Shown: one piece after another, positions 1 through 7,969 of the stretch
Numbering within the stretch: position 1 is the first letter of the stretch
Layout of the letters: every line of letters begins with the position of its first letter
Assembly (NCBI GenBank): GCA_900768635.1
Contig: CAAGDP010000170.1
Coordinates: forward strand, 1 to 19,166
DNA: 19,166 nucleotides
Direction: 5' to 3'
Source: Enterobacterales bacterium
Lineage (GTDB): Bacteria > Pseudomonadota > Gammaproteobacteria > Enterobacterales > Succinivibrionaceae
The notes under the pieces: generated by a model
Databases searched by the model: none
Told to the model about the DNA's origin: nothing
What the model saw: the letters and a program-made list of their open reading frames with translations, nothing else
Translations under genes and position numbers: made by a program

Positions 1-2
1 AC

Positions 3-659
3 TCTATGAATTATGACTCTCTGTCAAAACATGAAGAGGAGGATTTCTTTTCACTGCTGGTGCATACCGGATATCTTACCTCGATAAGTATCTATGAAGA
101 CGCAAATGGAGATAAAGTCTATTCTCTTAAAATTCCAAATAGAGAGATAAGAAAATGTTTTGAGATAAATATCATGGAGCATTTCCGGGAAGTATCAACC
201 CAGGGTGAAAATAAGTCTCTTCTTATAGCCAAGTCTCTGTTTGAAGGTGACTGTGATACTGCAAGAACAAATATAAAAAAACTTCTTAAGAGGTATGTAT
301 CAGTAAGAGACTTTGCCACCAGAGCCAAACCTGAAAACTTCTATCATGGCTTTTTATCCGGAGTCTTTACTAATTGCGGATCCTTTATAACGGAATTTAA
401 ATCCAACTCAGAATCCGGAGATGGTTATGCTGATATCATCTTTAAAAATGCTGATGAAGATACAGTTGTTGTTATAGAAATAAAATCATCAGACAGCGAT
501 GATTATTTTGTAGAGGACACCCGGGCGGCATTAGATCAGATCGAGCATAACAGTTATTACGAGCCCTATCTTAAAAAGATAAATGTAAAAAACATCTACT
601 GTTACGGCATCAGTCTTTATAAAAAAGACTGCTATATTGAAATGAAAAAGGTTAAGTAA
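3..659 (+). CDS. AAA-ATPase-like / PD-(D/E)XK nuclease-superfamily protein, C-terminal part (5' end outside window)
   Basis: The C-terminal 217 residues resemble the end of the AAA-ATPase-like proteins that carry a PDDEXK_9 (DUF1703-type) domain. Visible landmarks, numbered from the first Met in view: a GYLT motif near 22-25, NFYHGFLSG near 111-119, SNSESGDGYAD near 133-143, and the nuclease-fold signature D143 ... E158-I-K160 followed by Q178. These fit D...ExK...Q of PD-(D/E)XK enzymes. Full family members are usually over 500 residues with an N-terminal P-loop ATPase. The frame is open to the left edge (a Ser codon precedes the first ATG), so the ATG at position 6 is probably internal. Function is unknown for the family; a nuclease or DNA-repair/defence role has been suggested but not shown. 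A second copy ends at 19068 on the other strand. Confidence 0.8.
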   Translation, partial: SMNYDSLSKHEEEDFFSLLVHTGYLTSISIYEDANGDKVYSLKIPNREIRKCFEINIMEHFREVSTQGENKSLLIAKSLFEGDCDTARTNIKKLLKRYVSVRDFATRAKPENFYHGFLSGVFTNCGSFITEFKSNSESGDGYADIIFKNADEDTVVVIEIKSSDSDDYFVEDTRAALDQIEHNSYYEPYLKKINVKNIYCYGISLYKKDCYIEMKKVK

Positions 660-881
660 TCAGACTGAATTTTCATTCGGAATTATGTCAGATCTGGAGT
701 TAGTCCATGAGGAAAGGCTCCAGATATAATTTTTCACCAAAAACGAAGTCCTTTTGCTGGCACTATCTGCAACAGAAACTACCGAGCCTAATCGCCGGAT
801 CTATTTTACCTGTCTTAAGCTCTTTCACCGGACAATATACAGGGATCGTTTTTCACAAATAGAAAGCTTGTTAATAGTAAC
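633..881 (+). repeat. Left copy of 249-bp inverted repeat (gene 3' end plus non-coding tail)
   Basis: Position n in this block pairs with position 19727-n on the opposite strand (18846-19094). I count 11 mismatches and no gaps over 249 positions, about 96% identity. It starts inside the last nine codons of the upstream gene and runs about 222 bp past the stop codon. Identity stops after GTAAC at 881. The remaining DNA to 1075, before the end of the Nif3-type gene, shows only a weak plus-strand hairpin (AGCTC 1031-1035 / GAGCT 1048-1052 followed by a T-rich run) that might be a terminator. No convincing gene lies in 660-1075. Confidence 0.9.
665..725 (+). other. Two conserved hairpins just after the stop codon of the left PDDEXK-type gene
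   Basis: Hairpin 1 is CTGAAT-TTTC-ATTCGG at 665-680. Its only change relative to the right copy (C to T at 666) turns a C-G pair into a U.G pair, so the stem survives. Hairpin 2 pairs ATCTGGAG (692-699) with CTCCAGAT (718-725); its eight pairs are unchanged in both copies while two substitutions fall in the 18-nt loop. Neither is followed by a strong T tract, so they may be 3'-end stabilising or processing structures rather than simple terminators. A longer-range 8-bp pairing is possible between 739-746 and 846-853 and is also kept in the right copy. Confidence 0.5.
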
Positions 882-1075
882 GTTTTATGAAGATTGCAAA
901 TCAATTTCGTAAAACAAGAATGCCGGAAATCAGGATCTAACCTGCAAAGCACCAGCCAATACCAGAACCCAAAACTAATAAAAGCAGGAGTGTCACCAAG
1001 TTCTCCACACTTTAAAATCAGTGAAAATCCAGCTCCGGGGTTGTTCAGAGCTTTATTTTTATACAGCAGATACAG

Positions 1076-1831
1076 CTACAGGGGATTAGCCAGATTGACA
1101 AACTGGCAATCCAGAGGAAAACGCTGAGATAATATCTCACCTAAGCGCCGGATCCCCGTAGTTTCAGTGTCATGATGCCCGGCTGCAATTACACAAACCC
1201 CAAGCTCCCTGGATTCATGTACCACCCGTTCAGGAAATTCACCGGTTATAAAAACTTCCGCACCGCAGGATGCTGCCAAAGGCAAAAATTCGGATGCGGA
1301 TCCGGAACACCAGGCAATTTTACTGATCCGGCGGTTAAGATCTCCCACAGAAAATGATTTTCGATTAAAAGCAAGATCTATCCGATCGCGGAGAAATCCC
1401 AGAGTAACAGGCTCCTGAAATACACCAAGTGGTACCATAGGGTATTTGGCATCACTGTCACACCAGGATGAAATTTCCACCTGAAAAATTTTTGCCAGTA
1501 AAACATTATTCCCGCATTCAGGATGAGCATCCAAAGGGAGATGATAAGCATAAAGGTTAATATTATGATCCAGTAGAGTTTTAAGGCGATGATAAAGGAT
1601 CCCCCGGACGCCCTGAGGATCGCCTTTCCAGAAAATACCATGATGAACTAGAACAGCATCAGCCTGCTCCCGGACTGCAAGATCTAAAAGTTCCTGAGAT
1701 GCGGTAACACCACAGATAACTTTACTGATCTCATCCTTACCCTCTACCTGCAGTCCGTTGGGACAGTAGTCAGAAAAGCTTTGAGACTGAAGATAATCAT
1801 TAAGATATTTTTCCAAAGTTAAATTATTCAT
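1076..1831 (-). CDS. ybgI: Nif3/YbgI-type dinuclear metal-binding protein
   Basis: A 251-residue product, close to the length of E. coli YbgI (247). It begins MNNLTLEKYLNDYL and has the N-terminal family motif DYCPNGLQVEG, the metal-site histidines in VLVHHGIFW and AYHLPLDAHPECGNN, and the C-terminal VIAAGHHDTETTG-type motif with further His and Glu ligands. Family members form toroidal hexamers binding two metal ions per subunit; a GTP-cyclohydrolase-I-type-2 or hydrolase role is often quoted but the substrate is not settled. I place the start at 1831 because AAGGA lies about six bases upstream and the protein then matches the family N terminus; longer frames to 1852 or 1942 would run into the chemoreceptor gene. 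The C-terminal NPL fits the family end. It lies 34 bp after the chemoreceptor stop codon, so cotranscription is likely. Confidence 0.85.
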   Translation of the reverse strand: MNNLTLEKYLNDYLQSQSFSDYCPNGLQVEGKDEISKVICGVTASQELLDLAVREQADAVLVHHGIFWKGDPQGVRGILYHRLKTLLDHNINLYAYHLPLDAHPECGNNVLLAKIFQVEISSWCDSDAKYPMVPLGVFQEPVTLGFLRDRIDLAFNRKSFSVGDLNRRISKIAWCSGSASEFLPLAASCGAEVFITGEFPERVVHESRELGVCVIAAGHHDTETTGIRRLGEILSQRFPLDCQFVNLANPL

Positions 1832-1865
1832 TTCTATCCTTAATAAAAACATCTTCGGACGGGAT

Positions 1866-3761
1866 TTACTCCAGACGGAACTGACCCAGAGAATCCCTCT
1901 GTTCCTGAGAAAGTTGCATCTGCTTAATAGCATTATCAACATTTGTTTTCATAATCTGCGAAATATTCATCAGGAGTTCTGTCATTTCCTCAGAGCTTGC
2001 ATTAAGAGCTGTAGCTTCATTACACTGACTTTCAGCGGAGGACATTATCTGGGAAATAAGATTGTTTATATTCTCGGAAATAGCAACAATTTTATCAAAG
2101 GCTTCCTTAGCTTCTCCGGCTGCGCCGATACATCCCTGTGCAGACTGCTGACTTATAGTGATAAAGCTGTTCACCTCTGCAGCCCTTGCCTGCATTTCAG
2201 TGATAACTGAATTAATCTCTACTGTTGACTGCTGGGTTTTGTTGGCAAGAGTCCGGACTTCATCCGCAACTACAGCAAAACCTCTGCCCGCTTCACCGGC
2301 ACGGGCTGCCTCAATGGCAGCATTCAGCGCCAAAAGATTAGTCTGATCTGAAATATCAGAAATCACTTTAAGAATTTCAGACACTTTAACGATGGAATCC
2401 TGAAGCGTATTAAGCTTGGCAACCGCATCATCAATACGGCGAGCTACTTGGGAAATGGAGTGCTCCATGGTTTTTATCTGCACCTGACCGTTTTCAGTAG
2501 ATGCCACTGCATTTTTAGTAGCAGCAGTTGCTTCTTCGGCATGACGGGCCACATCCTGAGCAACTTCTTCCATATTGACAATCGATCTGACAAATACCTG
2601 TGATTTACTCATCTGTTCATTAATGGACATATTGGCCTGTTCAGTCTGCTCCCTGGTAGCAACAGACAAAGTGGAAAGATCTTCTGAAATTTTCAGGTTA
2701 GATTTAAGCAAAGTTTCCAGACGGGCTATGAACTTATTAAAACTGTCCACAATAGCACCGATTTCATCATTGCTGTTATGATGAATTCGACAGGTCAGAT
2801 CCGTATCAAACTGCGCCATCTGAGATGAAACCCGAAGAAGCGGCGCCAGAAGAGCAATAACAAAAATCACCCCGAAAACTGTAAGGAGCACCAGACAAAT
2901 ACCCCCGGTTACTATCATAATAGTCTGTACTGATGAAGCCCGGGATGTGATATCAGATTTAGGAGTCTCCAGGACCAATGTCCAGCCTACACCTCTAATT
3001 TGCCGGGAAATGGCAGCCATATCTGTTCCTGACTGCACATATTCAGTTATAACATTATCACCGGACATCAGTTTATCCATTACCGATCTGCTGCCAATCT
3101 CCTTCTGATCAGGGCGTGCTCCCATAACAATCTTACCGGTGGAGTCTACCAGATAAATATGTTGACTGGACGTTTTATTAAACTCGGTAATTTTTTTGGA
3201 AAAAGCACTAAGCTCCTGACCTACACCAATAATACCCTTGATTTTTCCGTCTTCCCCGGTGATTTTGTAATTTACAAAGACCGAAAGAATATCAGTGGCT
3301 TCATCAAAATCAAGATTATAAAGAAAAGGTTGCGGGCTGCTGATAATATCGTAAAACCAGCTGTCCCTGTAATCCTCCTTGTTTAACACCTTAACCAGTT
3401 TGTTATAGCTATAGTAGTGATTGGTACCTGTAGAGGCAAAGAAAGCTGAACTTGTACCATGGGCATTTTTTACGGAAGTAAGATAGTTAAGAATAAATTG
3501 ATCTTCTTTTTGATCGGTTTTCAGGAAATCCAGTACGGCAGGATTGAAAGCCATGCTTCGGGATACAGCTACCGGAACCTGGAACATACTGTTCACTTCT
3601 TCATAAATAATACCTATTTCATTAGGAAGGACATCCTCCTGCTCTGTAGCCAGCATTACTTTTCTGGTTTGAATATAACTGGCAGTTCCCATAATGAGAA
3701 TGGTAATAAGAATAATACCTGTGGTAAAAACTGCAAATTTGTTTTTTATAGTAAGTTTCAT
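1866..3761 (-). CDS. Methyl-accepting chemotaxis protein with double-Cache-like sensor domain
   Basis: A 631-residue transmembrane chemoreceptor. Segments: TM1 about 9-29, a periplasmic region about 30-280 of double-Cache type (DYRDSWFYDII near 130-140 and LVDSTGKIVMG near 204-214), TM2 about 281-305, a HAMP segment about 306-360, then a long helical signalling domain. Its hairpin tip around 466-506 has the highly conserved DQTNLLALNAAIEAARAGE and GRGFAVVADEVRTLA sequences that contact CheA and CheW. The C terminus (SLGQFRLE) lacks a CheR-tethering NWETF-type pentapeptide, so adaptation would rely on other receptors or a tether-independent methyltransferase. The Cache domain does not show the full R-x-W-Y amino-acid-binding pattern, so I do not name a ligand. 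AGGGAGAT lies just before the ATG, supporting the start. No chemotaxis or flagellar gene is next to it, which is normal for dispersed receptors. Confidence 0.93.
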   Translation of the reverse strand: MKLTIKNKFAVFTTGIILITILIMGTASYIQTRKVMLATEQEDVLPNEIGIIYEEVNSMFQVPVAVSRSMAFNPAVLDFLKTDQKEDQFILNYLTSVKNAHGTSSAFFASTGTNHYYSYNKLVKVLNKEDYRDSWFYDIISSPQPFLYNLDFDEATDILSVFVNYKITGEDGKIKGIIGVGQELSAFSKKITEFNKTSSQHIYLVDSTGKIVMGARPDQKEIGSRSVMDKLMSGDNVITEYVQSGTDMAAISRQIRGVGWTLVLETPKSDITSRASSVQTIMIVTGGICLVLLTVFGVIFVIALLAPLLRVSSQMAQFDTDLTCRIHHNSNDEIGAIVDSFNKFIARLETLLKSNLKISEDLSTLSVATREQTEQANMSINEQMSKSQVFVRSIVNMEEVAQDVARHAEEATAATKNAVASTENGQVQIKTMEHSISQVARRIDDAVAKLNTLQDSIVKVSEILKVISDISDQTNLLALNAAIEAARAGEAGRGFAVVADEVRTLANKTQQSTVEINSVITEMQARAAEVNSFITISQQSAQGCIGAAGEAKEAFDKIVAISENINNLISQIMSSAESQCNEATALNASSEEMTELLMNISQIMKTNVDNAIKQMQLSQEQRDSLGQFRLE

Positions 3762-3791
3762 TTTATCTCCCTATCGGGATGTAACTAAATA

Positions 3792-3797
3792 ATTATA
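3792..3797 (-). promoter_or_regulatory. Candidate -10 element for the chemoreceptor gene
   Basis: The minus strand reads a perfect TATAAT here, about 30 bases before the ATG, with a weak -35 candidate (TTCAGT-like) 16 bases further up. A sigma-28 type chemotaxis/flagellar promoter was looked for and not found at a usable distance. The rest of the gap 3762-4036 shows nothing else that I can support. Confidence 0.35.
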
Positions 3798-4036
3798 TCT
3801 GAAATCATATTTGACTGAAGATCATCTGATAGGAGCTACCTGTTAAGTTCCAACAAGCAGTCCGGGATATAAACTCCTGCACAGTAGAATTATACTATCC
3901 GCATCCGGTAACTGTTGTGAACACCTGAACAAATTAACAGCACCCTCCTCTCCCGGAAAGTATAGACATAAAAATTGAACAGTTGCAAAAAGGACAATAG
4001 ACAGGGATGGTATTTTGCTGCCACCTGTATGAGATT

Positions 4037-4363
4037 TTACTGGATTACAGGCTGGCGAACTGATATTCCTATCATAACCGTTTCTTCATCCTGATCACTC
4101 CACACGGAATGAGGAACAGTACCTTTAATCAGAAACGCTTCATCCTGACGGATAATCACTTCCTCCTTGTCCAGAAGAACTTTAGCCACACCCTTTACAA
4201 CTATAAAAAGATGATTATGTTCATGAGTATGCTGCTGGACTGGTCCACCACCTTTCAGGTTGATATATGCAATGGATCCATCGATAATATCTCCCACCTG
4301 ATCAAAAAGTTTTTTAGCTTGAAAATTCACATGATTAGGTGGTGTTATAAATCCTTCTTTCAT
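4037..4363 (-). CDS. Small single-domain cupin protein
   Basis: A 108-residue protein consisting almost entirely of one cupin beta-barrel. Cupin motif 1 is visible as GGGPVQQHTHEHNHLFIVVKG (about 38-58), with H45, H47, H49 and H51 as possible metal ligands. Motif 2 follows as DEAFLIKGTVPHSVW (about 74-88), with H85 as the last ligand. Such small cupins bind a divalent metal and range from sugar isomerases and dioxygenases to simple binding proteins; nothing here fixes the substrate. GGAG lies about ten bases before the ATG. It sits alone between dedD and the chemoreceptor with roughly 200 and 275 bp gaps, so it is probably its own transcription unit. Confidence 0.8.
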   Translation of the reverse strand: MKEGFITPPNHVNFQAKKLFDQVGDIIDGSIAYINLKGGGPVQQHTHEHNHLFIVVKGVAKVLLDKEEVIIRQDEAFLIKGTVPHSVWSDQDEETVMIGISVRQPVIQ

Positions 4364-4562
4364 ATTTAAATTGCTCCATACGAATCTAAATTATCAGTTA
4401 AACCGGAAATATTTTTTAGGGTTATAGAAAGAACTGATTATTACTGTGCCCGCTAAACCAAGACTCAGGATCAGGAAAGTAAGAGCTTACTAATGCCCCT
4501 ACTGCTTACCTACCAGGGAACAACCGGAATAATTGGTGAACTGCTGTGCCTTCCCGGTTAAA

Positions 4563-5471
4563 TTACTCCACTTTTTCCAAAACGGTCTGACCTACCACAG
4601 AGGTGAGCCGGGATTGAACTGCCCGGAGAGCATTAAGATCTCTGGTAGTACCGCAGGTAACCTTGAACATCCGTCGCCCGTTAATAGTTACAGGTTTAAG
4701 CATAGGAGCACTGCAGATATTATGTACCTGTAACTGGGCGTTTTTGGCATTTGTTATGGAGGAATAGGTACCAACTCTTATGGTATAAAGATCACCGCCT
4801 GAGGACAGGATTTTCTGATCGGTGGAATTATTCTGTTTGTGGGAGGCAGGTGGATTATTATCTACAGGAATTTCCGTTTTGCGATTAGTATTGCCATTAA
4901 TAACGGTAATGGTCTGGCTTTGTCTTCGAGCTAATTCCTCCGCCTTACGTTTATCAGCCTTGGCCTTTGCCTCAGCAAGCCTCCGCTGCTTTTCAGCCTG
5001 AAGCAGAGCTTCCCTTTCTCTTAGCTGTTGCTGCTTACGCATTAGTTCAGCTTTACGTTGCTTTTCTGCTTCAACTTTAGCCTGCAGTTCTCGTTGTTTT
5101 TTCAACTCTGCTTCTCGGGCAGGATCAGTGGTATTCTCCACAATTACCGGATCTGCATCATTATCAGCTCCGGAGCTGGAATTATTACGTTGCTCTCTTA
5201 AAATCCTTTCCTGCTCTTTTTTCATTTCTGAATCATGTCTTGCCAGGGATTCGTCAATTTTCCGGGTTTCTGCCTGAACAGAATTCTGCATTTTTTCAAC
5301 CCTGTCCAAAGCCATCTGACTATCCCGCAACTCATCATTATTCAAAAGAGCAATAGCCTCCCGACCTTTATTTATATTCTCTCCTGAAATAAAAAAAGGC
5401 ACGACTACGGCAATGATTACCATCAGGATAACTGAGCCTACAAAACGCTTAAACTGAGGGTTGGGATTCAT
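4563..5471 (-). CDS. dedD: DedD-type SPOR-domain cell division protein
   Basis: A 302-residue bitopic inner-membrane protein. An N-terminal membrane anchor about 10-29 is preceded by a short basic cytoplasmic tail (FKRFVGS, as in E. coli DedD). A charged K/E/Q/R-rich, TolA-like coiled-coil stretch follows (about 50-185), then a Ser/Asn/Pro linker and a C-terminal SPOR domain about 226-302 (LYTIRVGTYSSITNAKNAQ). SPOR domains bind denuded septal peptidoglycan, so the protein should act at the division site. It is longer than E. coli DedD (220), the extra length being the coiled-coil spacer. C253 and C273 fall inside the SPOR domain and could form a disulfide. It follows folC by 14 bp in the accD-folC-dedD order, which supports the gene name. 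The usual next genes, cvpA and purF, are not in this window. AAGG lies about 11 bases before the chosen ATG. Confidence 0.88.
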   Translation of the reverse strand: MNPNPQFKRFVGSVILMVIIAVVVPFFISGENINKGREAIALLNNDELRDSQMALDRVEKMQNSVQAETRKIDESLARHDSEMKKEQERILREQRNNSSSGADNDADPVIVENTTDPAREAELKKQRELQAKVEAEKQRKAELMRKQQQLREREALLQAEKQRRLAEAKAKADKRKAEELARRQSQTITVINGNTNRKTEIPVDNNPPASHKQNNSTDQKILSSGGDLYTIRVGTYSSITNAKNAQLQVHNICSAPMLKPVTINGRRMFKVTCGTTRDLNALRAVQSRLTSVVGQTVLEKVE

Positions 5472-5485
5472 AACGCATTATTACC

Positions 5486-6799
5486 TTAACTGTAACCTTT
5501 CAGAAAATCCTGATAATCAGGGTAAAGATGTTGAAGTACCGCTCCGGTGGTAAGAAAAGAACCTGCCACCAGAATTATATCACCGGTTGAAGAATTTTTA
5601 AGAGCATCCTCATAAGCACTTACCGGATCGGAAAAACAGTTTACATCACAGGATGCTCCCTGAAGCTCAGAAGCCAAATCCTCAGCTCTGGTACCCCGGG
5701 GACCGGGAAGAGAGCATAAATTAATAACATCCAGCTCTTCGGCAATAATTTTCAGAGCTAAGGAAAAATCCTTATCATGCAACATTCCCAATACACCAGA
5801 CACTCGACATCCATTATGCAGGGATTTCAGTTCATTAAGTCGCAATTTCAAATACGCAAATGCATGAGGATTATGCCCCACATCAACTACCACGGCAGGA
5901 TGTTCCCTGACAATCTGAAATCTCCCGGGCATGTGAAAAGCTGAAAGAACAGCAGAAATCTCATTCCCTTGCAGATTAATTCCCAAATCTTCCAGAGCAC
6001 AGAGTACAATGGCGGCATTTCCCACCGGAATATCAGGCTCCGGAAGATGGTTTATTTCTTCTCCATTACTGCATATGAAGGTCCATTCTCTGTTACCGGT
6101 AATCCGGTAACGAAGTTCACTGTAACATTGAGTTACCGGGGCATGCATTTCAGCAGCATAATTACGTACCGAAGAAGGCATATTCTCCTCTCCGTAAACA
6201 AGATGACTATGCTCCTTGATTATGCCTGCTTTCTGATAACCAATCTCTTCCCGGTTCTCTCCCAGAAAAGAAGTATGATCCAGAGCCACATTGGTAATTA
6301 CAGCCAAATCCGCATCCAGAATATTTACGGAATCGTAACGTCCCCCCATGCCCACTTCCAGAATAACAAAGTCCGAAGGATGAGAGCGAAAAAGATAAAA
6401 AGCGGCAAGAGTAGTAAATTCAAAAAAAGTCAGAGAAACTTTCAGTTCCCGTCTTTTCTCTTCAATAATACGAAAAGCGTTAAGCAACTCCTCGTCAGTT
6501 GCAAAACGATTACCCAGAGTTATACGCTCATTAAATCTGATAAGGTGGGGACTGTTATAAATACATACGCTGTAACCCTGACGACGCAGAAACTTGCCCA
6601 GAAGATTGGTAACAGAACCTTTCCCGTTGGTACCGGTAACGGTAATAATCTTACCTGCAGGCAATCGCTTTAAATCAAGAGCTGCAGCCAGAACTTCCAT
6701 CCGTTCCAGACCTAAGTCAACAGATCGGTAATGAATCCCTTCAAGATAAGAAAGCCAGTCGGATAGCGACTGGCTGAAAAGAGAAAATTCAGCAGACAT
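5486..6799 (-). CDS. folC: Bifunctional dihydrofolate synthase / folylpolyglutamate synthase
   Basis: A 437-residue cytoplasmic Mur-ligase-family enzyme that couples ATP hydrolysis to adding glutamate to dihydropteroate and to tetrahydrofolates. Length matches E. coli FolC (422). The P-loop TGTNGKGS lies at about 55-62. VTNVALDHTSFLG holds the His of the Mur-ligase core, and GYQKAGIIKE (about 184-193) carries the lysine that is carbamylated in the family. The C-terminal domain contains VVDVGHNPHA (about 306-315). The ATG shares its A with the accD stop codon (TAATG), so translational coupling to accD is likely; dedD follows 14 bp later. Confidence 0.96.
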   Translation of the reverse strand: MSAEFSLFSQSLSDWLSYLEGIHYRSVDLGLERMEVLAAALDLKRLPAGKIITVTGTNGKGSVTNLLGKFLRRQGYSVCIYNSPHLIRFNERITLGNRFATDEELLNAFRIIEEKRRELKVSLTFFEFTTLAAFYLFRSHPSDFVILEVGMGGRYDSVNILDADLAVITNVALDHTSFLGENREEIGYQKAGIIKEHSHLVYGEENMPSSVRNYAAEMHAPVTQCYSELRYRITGNREWTFICSNGEEINHLPEPDIPVGNAAIVLCALEDLGINLQGNEISAVLSAFHMPGRFQIVREHPAVVVDVGHNPHAFAYLKLRLNELKSLHNGCRVSGVLGMLHDKDFSLALKIIAEELDVINLCSLPGPRGTRAEDLASELQGASCDVNCFSDPVSAYEDALKNSSTGDIILVAGSFLTTGAVLQHLYPDYQDFLKGYS

Positions 6800-7677
6800 T
6801 ATTCTTCTTTTACCGGCTCCTGATTCAAAAACTTACCCAGAAGTGAAGCAATTCGATCACGCATTTCCCGACGATCAATTATGCCGTCAAGAACACCTTT
6901 CTCCAAAAGGAATTCGGAACGCTGGAAGCCTTCCGGAAGTTTTTCACGCACAGTCTGTTCAATAACTCGGGGGCCGGCAAAACCAATAAGCGCCTTCGGC
7001 TCTGCCACATTCACATCACCTAGCATGGCAAGACTTGCTGAAACACCGCCCATAGTTGGATTGGTAAGAACCGAAATATAAGGCAAACCTTCTTTGGAAA
7101 GTTTATCCAAAGCAGCCGATGTTTTGGACATCTGCATTAAGGAGTACAAGGATTCCTGCATTCTTGCCCCGCCAGAGGTGGAAAAACAGATTAATCCGGA
7201 TCTGGTGGCTATGGCTTCATTAACAGCACGAACAAACCTGGCACCTACCACTGAACCCATGGAACCGCCCATAAAGTCAAATTCAAAAGCGCAACAAACA
7301 GCTGGAAGTCCCTTTACAGAGCCCTTCATAACAATCAGGGCATCCTTTTCATTGGTTTTACGCTGAGCTTCTGCGATACGATCCTTGTAACGCTTAAAAT
7401 CCTTAAACTTCAAAACATCCTGGGGTTCCAGATCTGCTCCAATCTCCTCCCGTCCCTGAACATCCATAAAACGCATAAGACGCTCTCTTGCGGAGATTTT
7501 CATATGATGTCCGCACTTTGGACATACAAAAAGATTTCGTTCCACTTCCGCCCGGTACAAAACCTGCTGGCAGGCATCACATTTAGTCCAGACTCCCTCC
7601 GGGATGCTGGCAGCTTTCGCACTGGAGGCAACCAACGCACGGTTATTGCCCTTGAAAACATTTTCAAACCAACTCAT
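6799..7677 (-). CDS. accD: Acetyl-CoA carboxylase carboxyltransferase subunit beta
   Basis: A 292-residue subunit that with AccA transfers the carboxyl group from biotin-BCCP to acetyl-CoA, the first committed step of fatty-acid synthesis. An N-terminal zinc ribbon C33-x2-C36-x15-C52-x2-C55 is followed by the crotonase-fold carboxyltransferase domain, with FDFMGGSMGSVVGARFVRA, CFSTSGGARMQES and the NPTMGGVSASLAMLGD-type oxyanion/CoA-site segments all intact. AGAGG precedes the ATG by eight bases. Gene order accD-folC-dedD is the gammaproteobacterial standard. In E. coli the zinc ribbon also binds acc mRNA and feeds back on translation; the leader here has a small hairpin (see 7705-7717) but I cannot show that it is the target. 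Confidence 0.97.
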   Translation of the reverse strand: MSWFENVFKGNNRALVASSAKAASIPEGVWTKCDACQQVLYRAEVERNLFVCPKCGHHMKISARERLMRFMDVQGREEIGADLEPQDVLKFKDFKRYKDRIAEAQRKTNEKDALIVMKGSVKGLPAVCCAFEFDFMGGSMGSVVGARFVRAVNEAIATRSGLICFSTSGGARMQESLYSLMQMSKTSAALDKLSKEGLPYISVLTNPTMGGVSASLAMLGDVNVAEPKALIGFAGPRVIEQTVREKLPEGFQRSEFLLEKGVLDGIIDRREMRDRIASLLGKFLNQEPVKEE

Positions 7678-7704
7678 AAGGATACCTCTACTTAATCACA
7701 CAGC

Positions 7705-7717
7705 ACTGCGGAGCAGT
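7705..7717 (-). promoter_or_regulatory. Small hairpin in the accD leader
   Basis: ACTGC and GCAGT form a five-pair stem around a three-base loop about 28-40 bases upstream of the accD ATG and within the leader predicted from the -10 at 7743-7748. Its position would suit a translational control element, but it is short and unproven. Confidence 0.25.
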
Positions 7718-7742
7718 CTAACCATAAATTAACAATGGGTGG

Positions 7743-7748
7743 ATTATA
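7743..7748 (-). promoter_or_regulatory. Extended -10 promoter element for accD-folC-dedD
   Basis: The minus strand reads TGATATAAT, an extended -10 (TGn plus a perfect TATAAT), about 66 bases upstream of the accD ATG. No good -35 is seen, which is usual for extended -10 promoters. A 74-codon frame at 7718-7942 overlaps this site and has no convincing ribosome site, so I treat it as non-coding. Between here and the padR operator at 7970 I see nothing else. Confidence 0.45.
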
Positions 7749-7969
7749 TCACAATAGATGGTTTTTAATGTAGATACAGAAACGATATTTGAAGCATTAC
7801 CCTGCGGAATAAGATAAATATTCAAGTAACAGATACGAATAAATCCAAATTCAGGTTTATACCGGTAGCTCTCCTTACCGGAATAGGGAACTTCCGAAGG
7901 AAATTTGCTGAAGATATTCTGCAAAATTGCGAACTTGCTCATATTACCGGCAATTATTCCGGAAACATC

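Noticed and set aside
730..871. About 48 open codons in the repeat tail (FFTKNEVLLLALS...)
   Set aside because: No start codon, and five of seven changes between the two copies alter amino acids, so no sign of coding selection.
882..1075. The Nif3-type frame stays open on the minus strand for about 85 codons beyond its TAG stop, suggesting readthrough
   Set aside because: The protein already ends like E. coli YbgI (NPL/NPA), and the extension runs into the repeat with no family resemblance.
894..1127. 77-codon plus-strand frame
   Set aside because: It overlaps the Nif3-type gene, has no ribosome site and a composition without recognisable domain.
4478..4491. AGTAAG/CTTACT hairpin after dedD as terminator
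   Set aside because: Six AT-rich pairs with a two-base loop and only three T residues after it; too weak to call.
5969..6673. 234-codon plus-strand frame
   Set aside because: Antisense shadow of folC, whose motifs are unambiguous.
7718..7942. 74-codon minus-strand frame upstream of accD
   Set aside because: It covers the predicted accD promoter, lacks a ribosome site and looks like nothing known.
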